Part shown: piece after piece, positions 43,488-51,890 of the stretch | How the letters are laid out: each line of letters begins with the position of its first letter | How positions within the stretch are numbered: position 1 is the stretch's first letter | Origin: Rhizobium sp. WYJ-E13 | GTDB lineage: Bacteria; Pseudomonadota; Alphaproteobacteria; Rhizobiales; Rhizobiaceae | Length of the DNA stretch: 64,000 nt | Assembly (NCBI RefSeq): GCF_018987265.1 | Contig: NZ_CP076853.1 | Span: 2,294,001-2,358,000 of the forward strand | Direction: 5' to 3' | Translations under genes and position numbers: made by a program | Notes under the pieces: model-generated | Told to the model about the DNA's origin: nothing | The model's input: only the letters and a program-made list of their open reading frames with translations | The model's database searches: none

Positions 43488-43505
43488 GGTAGCCAGATGG
43501 ATACC
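43488..43505. promoter_or_regulatory. Second, imperfect ArsR operator-like site
   Basis: GGTAGCCAG-ATGGATACC pairs with two mismatches and shares the GTAGCCA core with the perfect palindrome 48 bp away. It lies upstream of the arsR start on the minus strand, in the probable promoter. Confidence 0.5.
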
Positions 43506-43634
43506 TTTTCGACGGCTTTGGAAATTTTTGAGAACTTTTTGGGAGCGCTTAATTACGGCACTCGCCGCATCCTCCAGACTCCGGTCTCGTTCGAAGTCGA
43601 AGGTTCTAAACCTTCAAACCTGATGGAGGTTATC

Positions 43635-43859
43635 ATGAGCGATTGCTGCACTCCTGCATGCGCCTCGCATCGCAGACCGTCGCACAGGCATCATGGCCTG
43701 ATCGCCCTGCGAAGCGTGATCGTACGCTGGTTCTGGCGCATCCACATCCGCCGGGAGCGGAAACAAAGGTCGAAGATCAGCCCCGCCCTGCTCGATGACA
43801 TCGGCCTGACGCAGCAGCAGGCAGGGTCAGAGGCCACTGGGTTCTTCTGGCACGTATAA
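43635..43859 (+). CDS. DUF1127 small protein
   Basis: 74 residues from the ATG at 43635 (GGAGG 5 bp upstream). The end carries the DUF1127 pattern: WFWRIHIRRERKQRSKISPALLDDIGLTQQQA. The start has a Cys/His-rich segment (SDCCTPACASHRRPSHRHH), unlike most DUF1127 proteins. Members with this motif act in RNA binding and in phosphate or carbon metabolism in Agrobacterium and Sinorhizobium; here the role is unknown. Confidence 0.75.
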   Translation: MSDCCTPACASHRRPSHRHHGLIALRSVIVRWFWRIHIRRERKQRSKISPALLDDIGLTQQQAGSEATGFFWHV

Positions 43860-43872
43860 GGCAAATGCCGCG

Positions 43873-45075
43873 ATGACAGACGATCGCCAGTTTCTCCGAG
43901 CCGCAACAATCGACCGGCCCGCCACGACATCGCCGCAGGGCGCGCGCCTCCCATGGGCCGCGATGGCAGGCATCATCGCGACCGTCTCCGTCTTTGCAAT
44001 GGCGCAGGGACTCACCTATCCCCTTCTGAGCTTCACCCTCGAGCGGCAGGGCATACCATCCGGCCTGATCGGCCTGTCGGCGGCGATGACACCAACCGGC
44101 TTCATCGTCTCGGCCCCCTTCATTCCCGCCCTGTCGCGCCGCTGCGGCGCAATCAGGCTTGCCATCCTCTGCTCGATCCTCGCGGCACTGAGCCTGATCG
44201 CCATTGCCGCGATACAAAATATCTGGGCCTGGATGCCGCTGCGCTTCCTGCTCGGCTTCTTCGCCAACCCGCTTTACGTCATCAGCGAGACCTGGCTGCT
44301 CTCGCTCACGCCCGCAGCGCGCCGGGGCCGGATCATGGGCCTTTATTCCTCGATCGTGTCAGGAGGCTTTGCCATCGGCCCGCTTTCGCTCGGCCTCGCC
44401 GGCACCGAAGGCTGGCCGCCCTTCCTGATCGGCATAGCAGCCTTCCTTGCCTGCGGCCTGATCGTGCTTGCGGTCACCCCTCGCCTGCCGGACATGCCGC
44501 GAGAAGGCGAAGCCACATCGGTCGGTGGTTTCTTCAGGCTGGCGCCGCTCCTGCTCTTTGCCGTTTTCGTCGCCGCTGGTTTCGAGCAGATCCTGCTCGC
44601 CCTCTTCGCCGTCTACGGCGCCGCCCTCGACAGCGCCGAACAGCGTATCGCCTCGCTGATTACCTGTTTCATCGCAGGCAATGCCATGCTGCAGATCGTG
44701 CTCGGCCGCATCGCCGAAAACCTCGGCTCGCGCCGCACCCTGCTCCGCTGCGTCCTCGCCTGCCTCGCCGGCTGCCTGCTTTTTCCAGTCGTCTTCGACA
44801 CCTGGCTCATCTGGCCACTGGTCTTCATCTGGGGCGGCGTCTCCTTCGGCATCTACACCCTGTCGCTGATCCAGCTCGGCGAGCGCTTCACCGGCCAGTC
44901 CCTCATCGCCGGCAACGCCGCCTTCGCCCTGGTCTGGGGCCTCGGCGGCATCCTCGGCTCGCCCGCGACGGGTGTTGCGATGCAGATGATAGGCCACCAG
45001 GGCCTGCCGCTGTCGCTCGGCCTGCTGAGCGGTGCACTGTCGATACTGCTGATGACGAAGACGCGTCGTGGCTGA
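43873..45075 (+). CDS. MFS permease (YcaD-like)
   Basis: 400 residues with about twelve helices. The motif-A-like loop is LSRRCGAIRLAILCSI and the equivalent after the centre is RIAENLGSRRTLLRCVLA; the loop LSLTPAARRGRIMGLYSSIVSGG is typical of the YcaD/UMF1-like subgroup. Substrate unknown. Starts 13 bp after the DUF1127 gene, so the pair may share a transcript. Convergent with cobD (8 bp). Confidence 0.83.
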   Translation: MTDDRQFLRAATIDRPATTSPQGARLPWAAMAGIIATVSVFAMAQGLTYPLLSFTLERQGIPSGLIGLSAAMTPTGFIVSAPFIPALSRRCGAIRLAILCSILAALSLIAIAAIQNIWAWMPLRFLLGFFANPLYVISETWLLSLTPAARRGRIMGLYSSIVSGGFAIGPLSLGLAGTEGWPPFLIGIAAFLACGLIVLAVTPRLPDMPREGEATSVGGFFRLAPLLLFAVFVAAGFEQILLALFAVYGAALDSAEQRIASLITCFIAGNAMLQIVLGRIAENLGSRRTLLRCVLACLAGCLLFPVVFDTWLIWPLVFIWGGVSFGIYTLSLIQLGERFTGQSLIAGNAAFALVWGLGGILGSPATGVAMQMIGHQGLPLSLGLLSGALSILLMTKTRRG

Positions 45076-45083
45076 CAGCGAAC

Positions 45084-46064
45084 CTAAAGCAGGCAGACGA
45101 AGGCCACGAAGGCGAGCAGCGTCAGCGCCATGCAACTCGCCTGGAAGACCGAGATCCCGTCCTCGACATCATCAGCCGTCGCCACATCCCGGCCCGTGCC
45201 GTTGATCATCGGCTCGCGCACGACCATGCCCGAATAGACGCGCGGGCCGGCAAGCTGGAGATCGAGCGCGCCTGCCATCGCCGCTTCCGGACGGCCGGAG
45301 TTCGGCGAGCGATGCAGCTTGCCGTCGCGGATGCCGACACGGAAGGACTCGTGGAAGGCCGATGTGCCACGGCGGATGCCGGCGCCGACGGCGATCAGCA
45401 GAATGGAAAGACGGGCAGCCGGCCAGTTGGCGATATCGTCGAGACGGGCCGAGGCCCAGCCGAAATCGACATATTTTTCCGACCGGTGGCCGATCATCGA
45501 ATCCGCCGTGTTCAGCATCTTGTAGAAGAACAGGCCCGGCAGGCCGAAGATCGCGTACCAGAGCGCAGGTGCGACGACGCCATCGGAGAAATTCTCGGCG
45601 AGGCTCTCGATCGCCGCGCGACAGACGCCTGGCTCATCCAGCGTTTCCGGATCGCGCCCGACGATGCGCGACACCGCCTTGCGCCCGCCGACGAGGCCCT
45701 CGCTCTTCAGTGCCGTGGCAACCGCCGCGACATGGTCCGACAGGCTCTTCTGCGCCAGGAAGATCGCCACGCAGAAGACTTCGAGCAGGATGCCGACCGG
45801 GCCGAAGAGCATGAGGAACCAGTGCAGCACCAGACCGGTGACCACAGCAAGCGTCGAAAGCGCGAGGAGCGCCACCACGCCATTCTGCTTGCGCTGCGCC
45901 TTGCTCAGGCTCTCGCGGTTGAAATGCTGGTCGAAATAGCCGATCGCCCGGCCGAAGATTGCAACCGGATGCGGCACGCGCATCCACAGCCATTGCGGAT
46001 CGCCGATGATGCGGTCGAGCAGCAGCGCCAGAACCAGCACGAGAAAATGTTCATCCAAACTCAT
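45084..46064 (-). CDS. cobD: Adenosylcobinamide-phosphate synthase CobD (CbiB)
   Basis: 326 residues, an integral membrane protein with 4-5 helices. Conserved CobD segments are VLALLLDRIIGDPQWLWMRVPHPV, CRAAIESLAENFSDGVVAPALWYAIFG and GWASARLDDIANWPAARLS. It joins aminopropanol phosphate (from CobC) to adenosylcobyric acid, giving adenosylcobinamide phosphate. Overlaps cobC by 4 bp (ATGA) and is the last gene of cobABCD. Confidence 0.93.
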   Translation of the reverse strand: MSLDEHFLVLVLALLLDRIIGDPQWLWMRVPHPVAIFGRAIGYFDQHFNRESLSKAQRKQNGVVALLALSTLAVVTGLVLHWFLMLFGPVGILLEVFCVAIFLAQKSLSDHVAAVATALKSEGLVGGRKAVSRIVGRDPETLDEPGVCRAAIESLAENFSDGVVAPALWYAIFGLPGLFFYKMLNTADSMIGHRSEKYVDFGWASARLDDIANWPAARLSILLIAVGAGIRRGTSAFHESFRVGIRDGKLHRSPNSGRPEAAMAGALDLQLAGPRVYSGMVVREPMINGTGRDVATADDVEDGISVFQASCMALTLLAFVAFVCLL

Positions 46065-47062
46065 CGCTCAAAGCTCCGAAGGGCCGCAGCCAGTCTCGCA
46101 TCATCAGCAGCGTCGGGTGTTAGGCCGAAGCGCAGCCAGTCCGGCGCGTAATCGAACCGGCGGACGAGAATATGATGGCGGCAGAGAGTCGTGTAAATGT
46201 CGCTGGCCTTGACGTCGGCAACAAGCGTGAAAAGCGGCGAGCCGCCCGCAACGGCAAGGCCGGCGCCGGCAAGAACGGCATGAAGGGCAGCCTGGCGCTC
46301 TGCAATCGAGCCGGCAATCGCGGAGACATCCGAATTCAGCAGCGAACCGGCAAGCGACAGCGCCGGCCCCGATACCGCCCAGGGACCGAGCCAGTCCTCG
46401 AAGCGAGCGAGAATATCGCCCCGCGCAATGGCAAAGCCGAGCCTCAGTCCCGCAAGCCCGAAGAACTTGCCGAAGGAGCGGAAAATGATGAGGTTCGAAA
46501 GCCCTGACGCTCGGGGCGCAAGGCTCGCCTCCGGGCTGGTATCGCCGAACGCCTCGTCGACCACGAGAAAGCCGCCACCCGCCTTCAGCCGCTCGTGCAG
46601 CGCTTCCAGCCTGTCGGCAGTCTGTATCCGGCCATCCGGATTATTCGGATTGACGACGACGGCCAGCCCATGCTCCGGGCCGATATCCTCGATATCGCCG
46701 ACCGCATCGACAGCAAAACCCGCGGCACCAAAGGCGCGCGCATATTCCCCATAGGTCGGCGACAGGATCGCAACTTTTCTGTCCCGCTTAACGAGCCGCG
46801 GCAGAAGCTGGATGATCGATTGCGTGCCTGGGACCGGAAGCGGCAGGATCGCGTCGCTGCGATAATGATCCCGCGCCGCATGCCGCGCCGACTCGATCAG
46901 ATGCCGGTCGGGCAGCCGATGCCACACCCTTGCGGGGATCTCCGGCAACGCTACCGGATTGGGATTGATGCCGGTGGAGAGATCCAGCCAGTCCTCCAAC
47001 CGACCGCCGAAGCTTGCTGCCGCTGCGGTAATGCCGCCGCCATGCATGATCGGCGCATTCAT
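46061..47062 (-). CDS. cobC: Threonine-phosphate decarboxylase CobC
   Basis: 333 residues, class-I PLP fold. The PLP Lys is in FRSFGKFFGLAGLRLG, and VVNPNNPDGRIQ is the family cofactor-phosphate segment. It decarboxylates threonine phosphate to (R)-1-amino-2-propanol phosphate, the bridge of the cobalamin side chain. Overlaps both neighbours by 4 bp. Confidence 0.92.
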   Translation of the reverse strand: MNAPIMHGGGITAAAASFGGRLEDWLDLSTGINPNPVALPEIPARVWHRLPDRHLIESARHAARDHYRSDAILPLPVPGTQSIIQLLPRLVKRDRKVAILSPTYGEYARAFGAAGFAVDAVGDIEDIGPEHGLAVVVNPNNPDGRIQTADRLEALHERLKAGGGFLVVDEAFGDTSPEASLAPRASGLSNLIIFRSFGKFFGLAGLRLGFAIARGDILARFEDWLGPWAVSGPALSLAGSLLNSDVSAIAGSIAERQAALHAVLAGAGLAVAGGSPLFTLVADVKASDIYTTLCRHHILVRRFDYAPDWLRFGLTPDAADDARLAAALRSFER

Positions 47063-48366
47063 GCGGCAGCTCCGGCAAGATCGATCAGATGCATGTAGGA
47101 GCCGGCCACCTGCCCGCGCCTCAAGCCTGCGGCGCCGAGATCGTTGCCGAGCGCATCCTGCGTGGCAAACAGCCGATCGGCCTCGCCTTCGGAAACGATG
47201 GTCGAATAGTGGAATTCATGCGCCGTCATCGGCTTGTCGAAGAAGGAGCCTTCGAGCGGCGTCACGCGCCGATAGCCGAGATGCCGCATGCGCGTCTCAT
47301 AGCTGGTGACGACCGGCAGCAGGCCGAGCATTTCATGGCGCGCGCCTCCCCCGTCGATCAGCCCGTCGCCGAGCACCATATAGCCGCCGCATTCGCCATA
47401 GATGCGCACGCCCCGCGCTGCCGCAGCCTTCATCGCCACGGCAAAATTCTGCGCGGCCGAGAGCTTGCCGGCATGCAGCTCGGGATATCCGCCCGGCAGA
47501 TAGATCGCATCGGCACTCTCTGCCGGCCCCTCATCCGCCAGCGGCGAAAAGAAGGAAATCTCCGCCCCTCGCCGCCGCCAGCCGAGCAGCATATGCTCGT
47601 AGCAGAAGGCGAAGGCGATATCGCGGGCAACGGCGATATGCCGGCCGAAGGGCATCAACCGGGCAATATTGGCAGCCGATGGCCGGTTCATGCCCTGCCG
47701 CGCGATACGCATCAGGAATTCGAAATTGCACTCTTCGGCAACGGCATTGGCGGCATAATCGATGAACGCGTCGAGCGCCGCATGCTCGCCCGCCTGCACC
47801 AGCCCGAGATGCCGCTCCGGCAGGGCAAGCATCGCATCCTTGCGGATGACGGCGACAACAGGCATGCGAATCTTGTCAAGCGCCTGCCGCAGCATCGACT
47901 CGTGCCGGTCGCTGCCGACCTTGTTAAGGATGACGCCGGCGATACGCACATCGGCACGGAAACCAGCAAAGCCGCTGACGAGCGGCGCCACCGACTGCGA
48001 CAGTCGCGAGGCATCGACGACGAGCACCACCGAAAGCCCGAGTTGGGCTGCAAGATCGGCCGCCGTGCCGCGCCCGTCTACCGCACCGTCGAATAGGCCC
48101 ATCATGCCTTCGACGAGCAGCACCCGGTCGCCGGAGCGGTGCAGCGTCGCATTGGCCGAAATCAGCTCCGGCCGCATGCCCCAGGGATCGAAATTCAGGC
48201 AGAGCGTGCCGCTTGCCGCTGCGTGAAAGGCCGGGTCGATATAATCAGGCCCGGCCTTGCCAGGCGCCACCGCCACGCCGCGATTGCGCAGCGCCCGAAG
48301 CAGCCCGAGTGTCACCGTCGTCTTGCCGGAACCGGAGGATGGTGCGGCGATCAGCAACCCGCTCAC
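47059..48366 (-). CDS. cobB: Cobyrinic acid a,c-diamide synthase CobB
   Basis: 435 residues from the GTG at 48366 (GGGAG upstream, 4-bp overlap with cobA). The P-loop is APSSGSGKTTVTLGLL, the DAPKVD-like segment AGKAGPDYIDPAFH is present, and the C-terminal class-I glutaminase domain has its Cys in IYGECGGYMVLG. It amidates the a and c carboxylates of (hydrogeno)byrinic acid with ATP and glutamine. The longer frame to 48705 is antisense overlap with cobA and is not used. Confidence 0.93.
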   Translation of the reverse strand: MSGLLIAAPSSGSGKTTVTLGLLRALRNRGVAVAPGKAGPDYIDPAFHAAASGTLCLNFDPWGMRPELISANATLHRSGDRVLLVEGMMGLFDGAVDGRGTAADLAAQLGLSVVLVVDASRLSQSVAPLVSGFAGFRADVRIAGVILNKVGSDRHESMLRQALDKIRMPVVAVIRKDAMLALPERHLGLVQAGEHAALDAFIDYAANAVAEECNFEFLMRIARQGMNRPSAANIARLMPFGRHIAVARDIAFAFCYEHMLLGWRRRGAEISFFSPLADEGPAESADAIYLPGGYPELHAGKLSAAQNFAVAMKAAAARGVRIYGECGGYMVLGDGLIDGGGARHEMLGLLPVVTSYETRMRHLGYRRVTPLEGSFFDKPMTAHEFHYSTIVSEGEADRLFATQDALGNDLGAAGLRRGQVAGSYMHLIDLAGAAA

Positions 48367-49211
48367 GCTGTCTCCCTCCCTTGCCCGCCGGCCTGTCGAA
48401 AAGGATCGGGCTGCAGCCGCCGTCCGCCAAGCGCACCAAGCCAGTCGAGCGAGGCCCGCAGCCGTACCACTTCGCCGACGACGACGATCGCCGGCGGCTC
48501 CAGCCCGGAGGCGGCAACGGCAACGACCGCTTCGCCAAGCGTCGTTTCCAGCACCTGCTGGTCGCCGGTCGCCGCATTGCACACGAAGGCGACGGGCTCC
48601 GAGGCCGAACGGCCGGACGCAATGAGATTGGCGCTGATCTGGGCGATATGTTTCATCGCCATATACATGACGATAACAGGCGAGCCCTTGCCGATCGCCT
48701 CCCAATTGATCGCATCAGGCACGATGCCGGAGGAATCATGACCGGTGAGGAAGGTCACCGCATGGTTGATCTCCCGATGCGTCACCGGAATACCGGCATA
48801 AGCAAGCCCGCCGATCCCTGCGGTAATGCCCGGCACGATGCGGAACGGGATATTGTACTCGACCAGCGTCAGCGCCTCTTCCCCACCGCGTCCGAAGACG
48901 AAGGGATCGCCGCCCTTCAGCCGCAGCACGCGCTTTCCGGCCCGCGCCAGCTCCACCAGTCTCAGAGAAATATCCCGCTGCTTGGCCGAGGGCTTGCCGC
49001 CGCGTTTTCCGGCATATTCGAGCTCGGCGCCAGAGCGTGCGAGTTTCAGGCATTCCTCATTGACCAGCGCGTCATGGATGATCACATCGGCCTCGGTGAG
49101 CCCCTTGGCAGCAAGGAGCGTCAGCAGGCCCGGATCGCCCGGACCGGCGCCAACAAGCCAGACGCTGCCCGGCTCCAGCGCCGGCAGATATGAGAATGCG
49201 CTATCAATCAT
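48363..49211 (-). CDS. cobA: Uroporphyrinogen-III C-methyltransferase CobA
   Basis: 282 residues: VWLVGAGPGDPGLLTLLAAKGL and VLRLKGGDPFVFGRGGEE are the SAM-binding and active-site signatures of SUMT. It methylates uroporphyrinogen III at C-2 and C-7, the entry step into cobalamin or siroheme. The C-terminal ~20 residues are non-conserved. The ribosome site before the ATG is weak. The IS91-type element begins 70-240 bp upstream, so the native promoter may be displaced. Confidence 0.92.
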   Translation of the reverse strand: MIDSAFSYLPALEPGSVWLVGAGPGDPGLLTLLAAKGLTEADVIIHDALVNEECLKLARSGAELEYAGKRGGKPSAKQRDISLRLVELARAGKRVLRLKGGDPFVFGRGGEEALTLVEYNIPFRIVPGITAGIGGLAYAGIPVTHREINHAVTFLTGHDSSGIVPDAINWEAIGKGSPVIVMYMAMKHIAQISANLIASGRSASEPVAFVCNAATGDQQVLETTLGEAVVAVAASGLEPPAIVVVGEVVRLRASLDWLGALGGRRLQPDPFRQAGGQGRETA

Positions 49212-49447
49212 CCCGCTGATCTAGGCCCGGCTGATGACGAGGTCAACGGCATCAGAGGTCGCGCACCGGAAGTTGACGAAACGGAGTTGAATCAACTCCG
49301 GAAGAAGCGGAATCAATTCCCAAAGAAATCCTGACAAGCGATTGAACGAAGCCGCTTTCGCGGCATTTGGAGCGTGGGATTTGCATGATGCGCTTCTGAT
49401 TTGAAGGATTGGGCTGTTTTAGCCCAACCTTTAAACAGGAGATGACG

Positions 49448-50308
49448 ATGACAGAGATAAGCCCGCTACGCCGGCGCATGATCGATGACATGACGATCCG
49501 CAATCTTTCGCCAGCGACGCAACGATCGTATTTGCATGCGGTGACCAAGTTCTCGCGTTATTTCGGGCGATCGCCAGACCGTCTTGGACTGGAAGACGTG
49601 CGCGCGTTTCAGGTGCATCTGGTGTCGTCGGGCCTATCATGGCCGGCCTTGAACCAGACAGTTTGTGCCCTGCGGTTCTTCTTTGGCGTCACGCTTGGTC
49701 ATGCCGAGATACCGGAGCGCATTGCCTATGCCCGGACACCGGCCAAGCTGCCGACGATCCTCAGCGGCGACGAGATCGTGCGGTTTCTGGAAGCGGTTCC
49801 AAGCCTGAGGACCCGCACCGCACTGACGACCGCTTATGCGGCGGGGCTGCGCGCCTCGGAAGCTGTCCATCTCAAAGTCCGCAACATTGATGGCGAACGC
49901 GGTATCATCCGCGTCGAGCATGGCAAGGGCGGAAAGGATCGCAACGTCATGCTGTCAGCGCAGTTGCTCGCGATCCTGCGGGTCTATTGGCGGCTGGCGA
50001 GACCCGAGGTCTGGCTGTTCCCGGGCCGGGACGAGACCAAGCCCATCGACGTCCAGGTTCTGTATTCTGCCTGCCGTTCGGCGTGTGCCGCGGCCGGTAT
50101 CGACAAAAGGGTAACGGTGCATACGCTGCGCCACAGCTTTGCCACCCATCTTCTGGAAAGCGGAACCGACATCCGCATCATCCAGGTTTTGCTCGGCCAC
50201 AACAATCTGTCTACCACGGCACGCTACACGAAGGTTTCCAATACCCTGATCCGCAGCACGACCAGCCCGCTCGACCGGCTGACACTGGAGGTGGTGCCGC
50301 CAAGCTGA
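49448..50308 (+). CDS. Tyrosine recombinase of the IS91-type element
   Basis: 286 residues. Core-binding N-terminus (IRNLSPATQRSYLHAVTKFSRYFGRSPDRL) and catalytic domain with Arg in TTAYAAGLRASEAVHL, the H-x-x-R of VHTLRHSFATHLLESG, the His of VLLGHNN and the Tyr nucleophile in TTARYTKV. A member of the XerC/D-like integrases that accompany IS91 transposases. The ATG at 49448 has AGGAG 7 bp upstream; an ATG at 49442 is nearly on top of it. Confidence 0.88.
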   Translation: MTEISPLRRRMIDDMTIRNLSPATQRSYLHAVTKFSRYFGRSPDRLGLEDVRAFQVHLVSSGLSWPALNQTVCALRFFFGVTLGHAEIPERIAYARTPAKLPTILSGDEIVRFLEAVPSLRTRTALTTAYAAGLRASEAVHLKVRNIDGERGIIRVEHGKGGKDRNVMLSAQLLAILRVYWRLARPEVWLFPGRDETKPIDVQVLYSACRSACAAAGIDKRVTVHTLRHSFATHLLESGTDIRIIQVLLGHNNLSTTARYTKVSNTLIRSTTSPLDRLTLEVVPPS

Positions 50309-50320
50309 GTAAGCTTCGCC

Positions 50321-51496
50321 ATGGCGGCGGGACTGGAGGTGGCGGACATTTTTCGCCGCCACGGGGAAAGATATCGTCAAGCCCACGACACCCATCTCGG
50401 GCGTGTCGAACGCCGGGTGATGAGCGCCGTCGAGATGTGCCGGACCGCTCGGCTGGGCGGGCATGTCCAGCAATGTCAGGACTGCGCGGCGTTGCGCATC
50501 GCCTATAATTCCTGTCGCAACCGGCATTGCCCGAAGTGCCAGGGACAGGCGAGCCGTGACTGGCTCGCCGCGCGGCAGGCCGATCTTCTGCCGGTCGGCT
50601 ATTTCCATGTCGTGTTCACCTTGCCGCAAGAGATTGCGGCTATCGCTTTCCAGAACAAGGCGGTCGTCTATGCGATCCTGTTTCGCGCCGTCGCCGAGAC
50701 GTTGCGCAAGCTTGCTGCCGATCCCAGGCATCTGGGTGCAGAGATCGGCTTCATCGCGGTGCTACACTCCTGGGGGCAGAACCTCCATTATCACCCGCAT
50801 ATCCATTGCATCGTGCCGGGCGGTGGATTGTCGGCGGACCAGTCCCGCTGGGTGGCTTGCCGGACAAGCTTCTTCATGCCCGTGCGGGTCCTGTCATGCC
50901 TGTTCAGGCGGTTGTTTCTTGAAGAGCTGAAGCAGGCCTACGACCTGGACCAGCTTCAGTTCTTCGGCGACATCGCCGGCCTGGCCAGTCCGGCCGCATT
51001 CAACCGCATGGTCAAAGAAGCGCGGCGTGTCGGCTGGATCGTCTATGCCAAGCCGCCCTTTGCCGGACCCGAACAGGTGCTGGCCTATCTCGGTCGCTAT
51101 ACCCATCGCATCGCCATCTCCAATTCCCGCCTCGTCAGCATCGATGGCGATCGAGTCACATTCCGATGGAAGGATTATCGAACGGGCGGCAAGCAAAAGG
51201 TAATGACACTCGATGCCCATGAGTTCATCCGCCGTTTCCTGCTTCACACCGTTCCGGACGGCTTTCATCGCATTCGTCATTACGGCCTGCTTGCCAATGG
51301 CCATCGGCAACTGAAGCTGGACCTGTGCCGAAGCCTGCTCGACGTCCCGCCGCCGGAACACCCGGTCGAAGAACCGGACGCAAAGCCACCGCCTTTGCGG
51401 CACCGCTGCTCCTGTTGCGGCGGCGCCGTTAAGATCATCGGCGCGTGGACTCCAATGTCGCCGGTCTGCCGACCAGCATGGAACGACAGTTCATGA
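50321..51496 (+). CDS. IS91-family transposase (HUH rolling-circle)
   Basis: 391 residues. N-terminal zinc finger (YNSCRNRHCPKCQGQASRDWL), the HUH metal motif HPHIHCIVPGGG and the catalytic tyrosine region LAYLGRYTHRIAISNSRL (two Tyr, as in Y2 transposases). C-terminal Cys pair CSCCGG. It nicks one strand at oriIS and moves the element by rolling-circle replication. The reading frame is intact, so the element could still be active. Confidence 0.92.
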   Translation: MAAGLEVADIFRRHGERYRQAHDTHLGRVERRVMSAVEMCRTARLGGHVQQCQDCAALRIAYNSCRNRHCPKCQGQASRDWLAARQADLLPVGYFHVVFTLPQEIAAIAFQNKAVVYAILFRAVAETLRKLAADPRHLGAEIGFIAVLHSWGQNLHYHPHIHCIVPGGGLSADQSRWVACRTSFFMPVRVLSCLFRRLFLEELKQAYDLDQLQFFGDIAGLASPAAFNRMVKEARRVGWIVYAKPPFAGPEQVLAYLGRYTHRIAISNSRLVSIDGDRVTFRWKDYRTGGKQKVMTLDAHEFIRRFLLHTVPDGFHRIRHYGLLANGHRQLKLDLCRSLLDVPPPEHPVEEPDAKPPPLRHRCSCCGGAVKIIGAWTPMSPVCRPAWNDSS

Positions 51497-51890
51497 TCAT
51501 ATCACGGGCGGCATCATTGCAACGATCAGCGTCGGCATGCCGAAGAGCCGCGGGGCGAGTGCTTTGGCCCATCGTGCCCGAACGACGATTCGGTCGATGC
51601 AAACCAGCCGACAGGCGCGGCAAAGACACCGCAAATGCCGGCAAGAAACTCCTTCCAGACCTGTCCACGAGCTCCGGCAAGGCTCAACTCTGCAAAACGC
51701 CATCCACCGCTTCGGCTAAATCCCCATAGTGCCAAACAACCCGCGCCTTCGCTCAATCCGGCTTCAATGAGGTCCGATCAGTGAATGCCGCACGCACAGC
51801 GCCCGGACCTCACAGAACCCTCCAGATTGATTGGACTCCAAAATAGAAAATGGGCCAACCGCAGAACACGCAGCCGGCCCGTTGACACCA
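51497..51890. other. Non-coding right flank of the IS91-type element
   Basis: 394 bp between the transposase and the nucleoside hydrolase. Contains the right-end inverted repeat (51768-51812) and the hydrolase terminator candidate. Several short frames exist on both strands (for example 51526-51756 minus), but none carries a family signature; one minus-strand stretch (KEFLAGICGVFAAPVGW) looks hydrophobic and may be a degraded gene piece. Confidence 0.4.
51841..51880 (-). terminator. Possible terminator of the nucleoside hydrolase gene
   Basis: On the minus strand GGGCC and GGCCC pair around a 19-base loop and are followed by ATTTTCTATTTT. It lies 11-50 bp after the hydrolase stop at 51891. 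The 5-bp stem is short, so this is tentative. Confidence 0.35.

Larger units (their letters stand above)
49282..51812 (+). mobile_element. IS91-type element (tyrosine recombinase + HUH transposase)
   Basis: The element holds two same-strand genes, a tyrosine recombinase (49448-50308) and an IS91-family transposase (50321-51496), 12 bp apart. The left flank has inverted repeats CGGAGTTG-AAT-CAACTCCG (49282-49300) and GGAAT-CA-ATTCC (49309-49320), and the right flank TGAGGTCCG (51768-51776) with CGGACCTCA (51804-51812); these hairpins are compatible with terIS/oriIS ends. IS91 elements move by rolling circle and make no target duplication, so exact ends are provisional. Confidence 0.75.

Noticed and set aside
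43953..46151. A 732-codon plus-strand frame over the MFS and cobD genes
   Set aside because: It is Arg/His-rich with no domain and is a shadow of the MFS permease and the minus-strand cobD.
51526..51756. Short minus-strand frames between the transposase and nucleoside hydrolase
   Set aside because: No recognisable domain; probably non-coding IS flank or gene debris.
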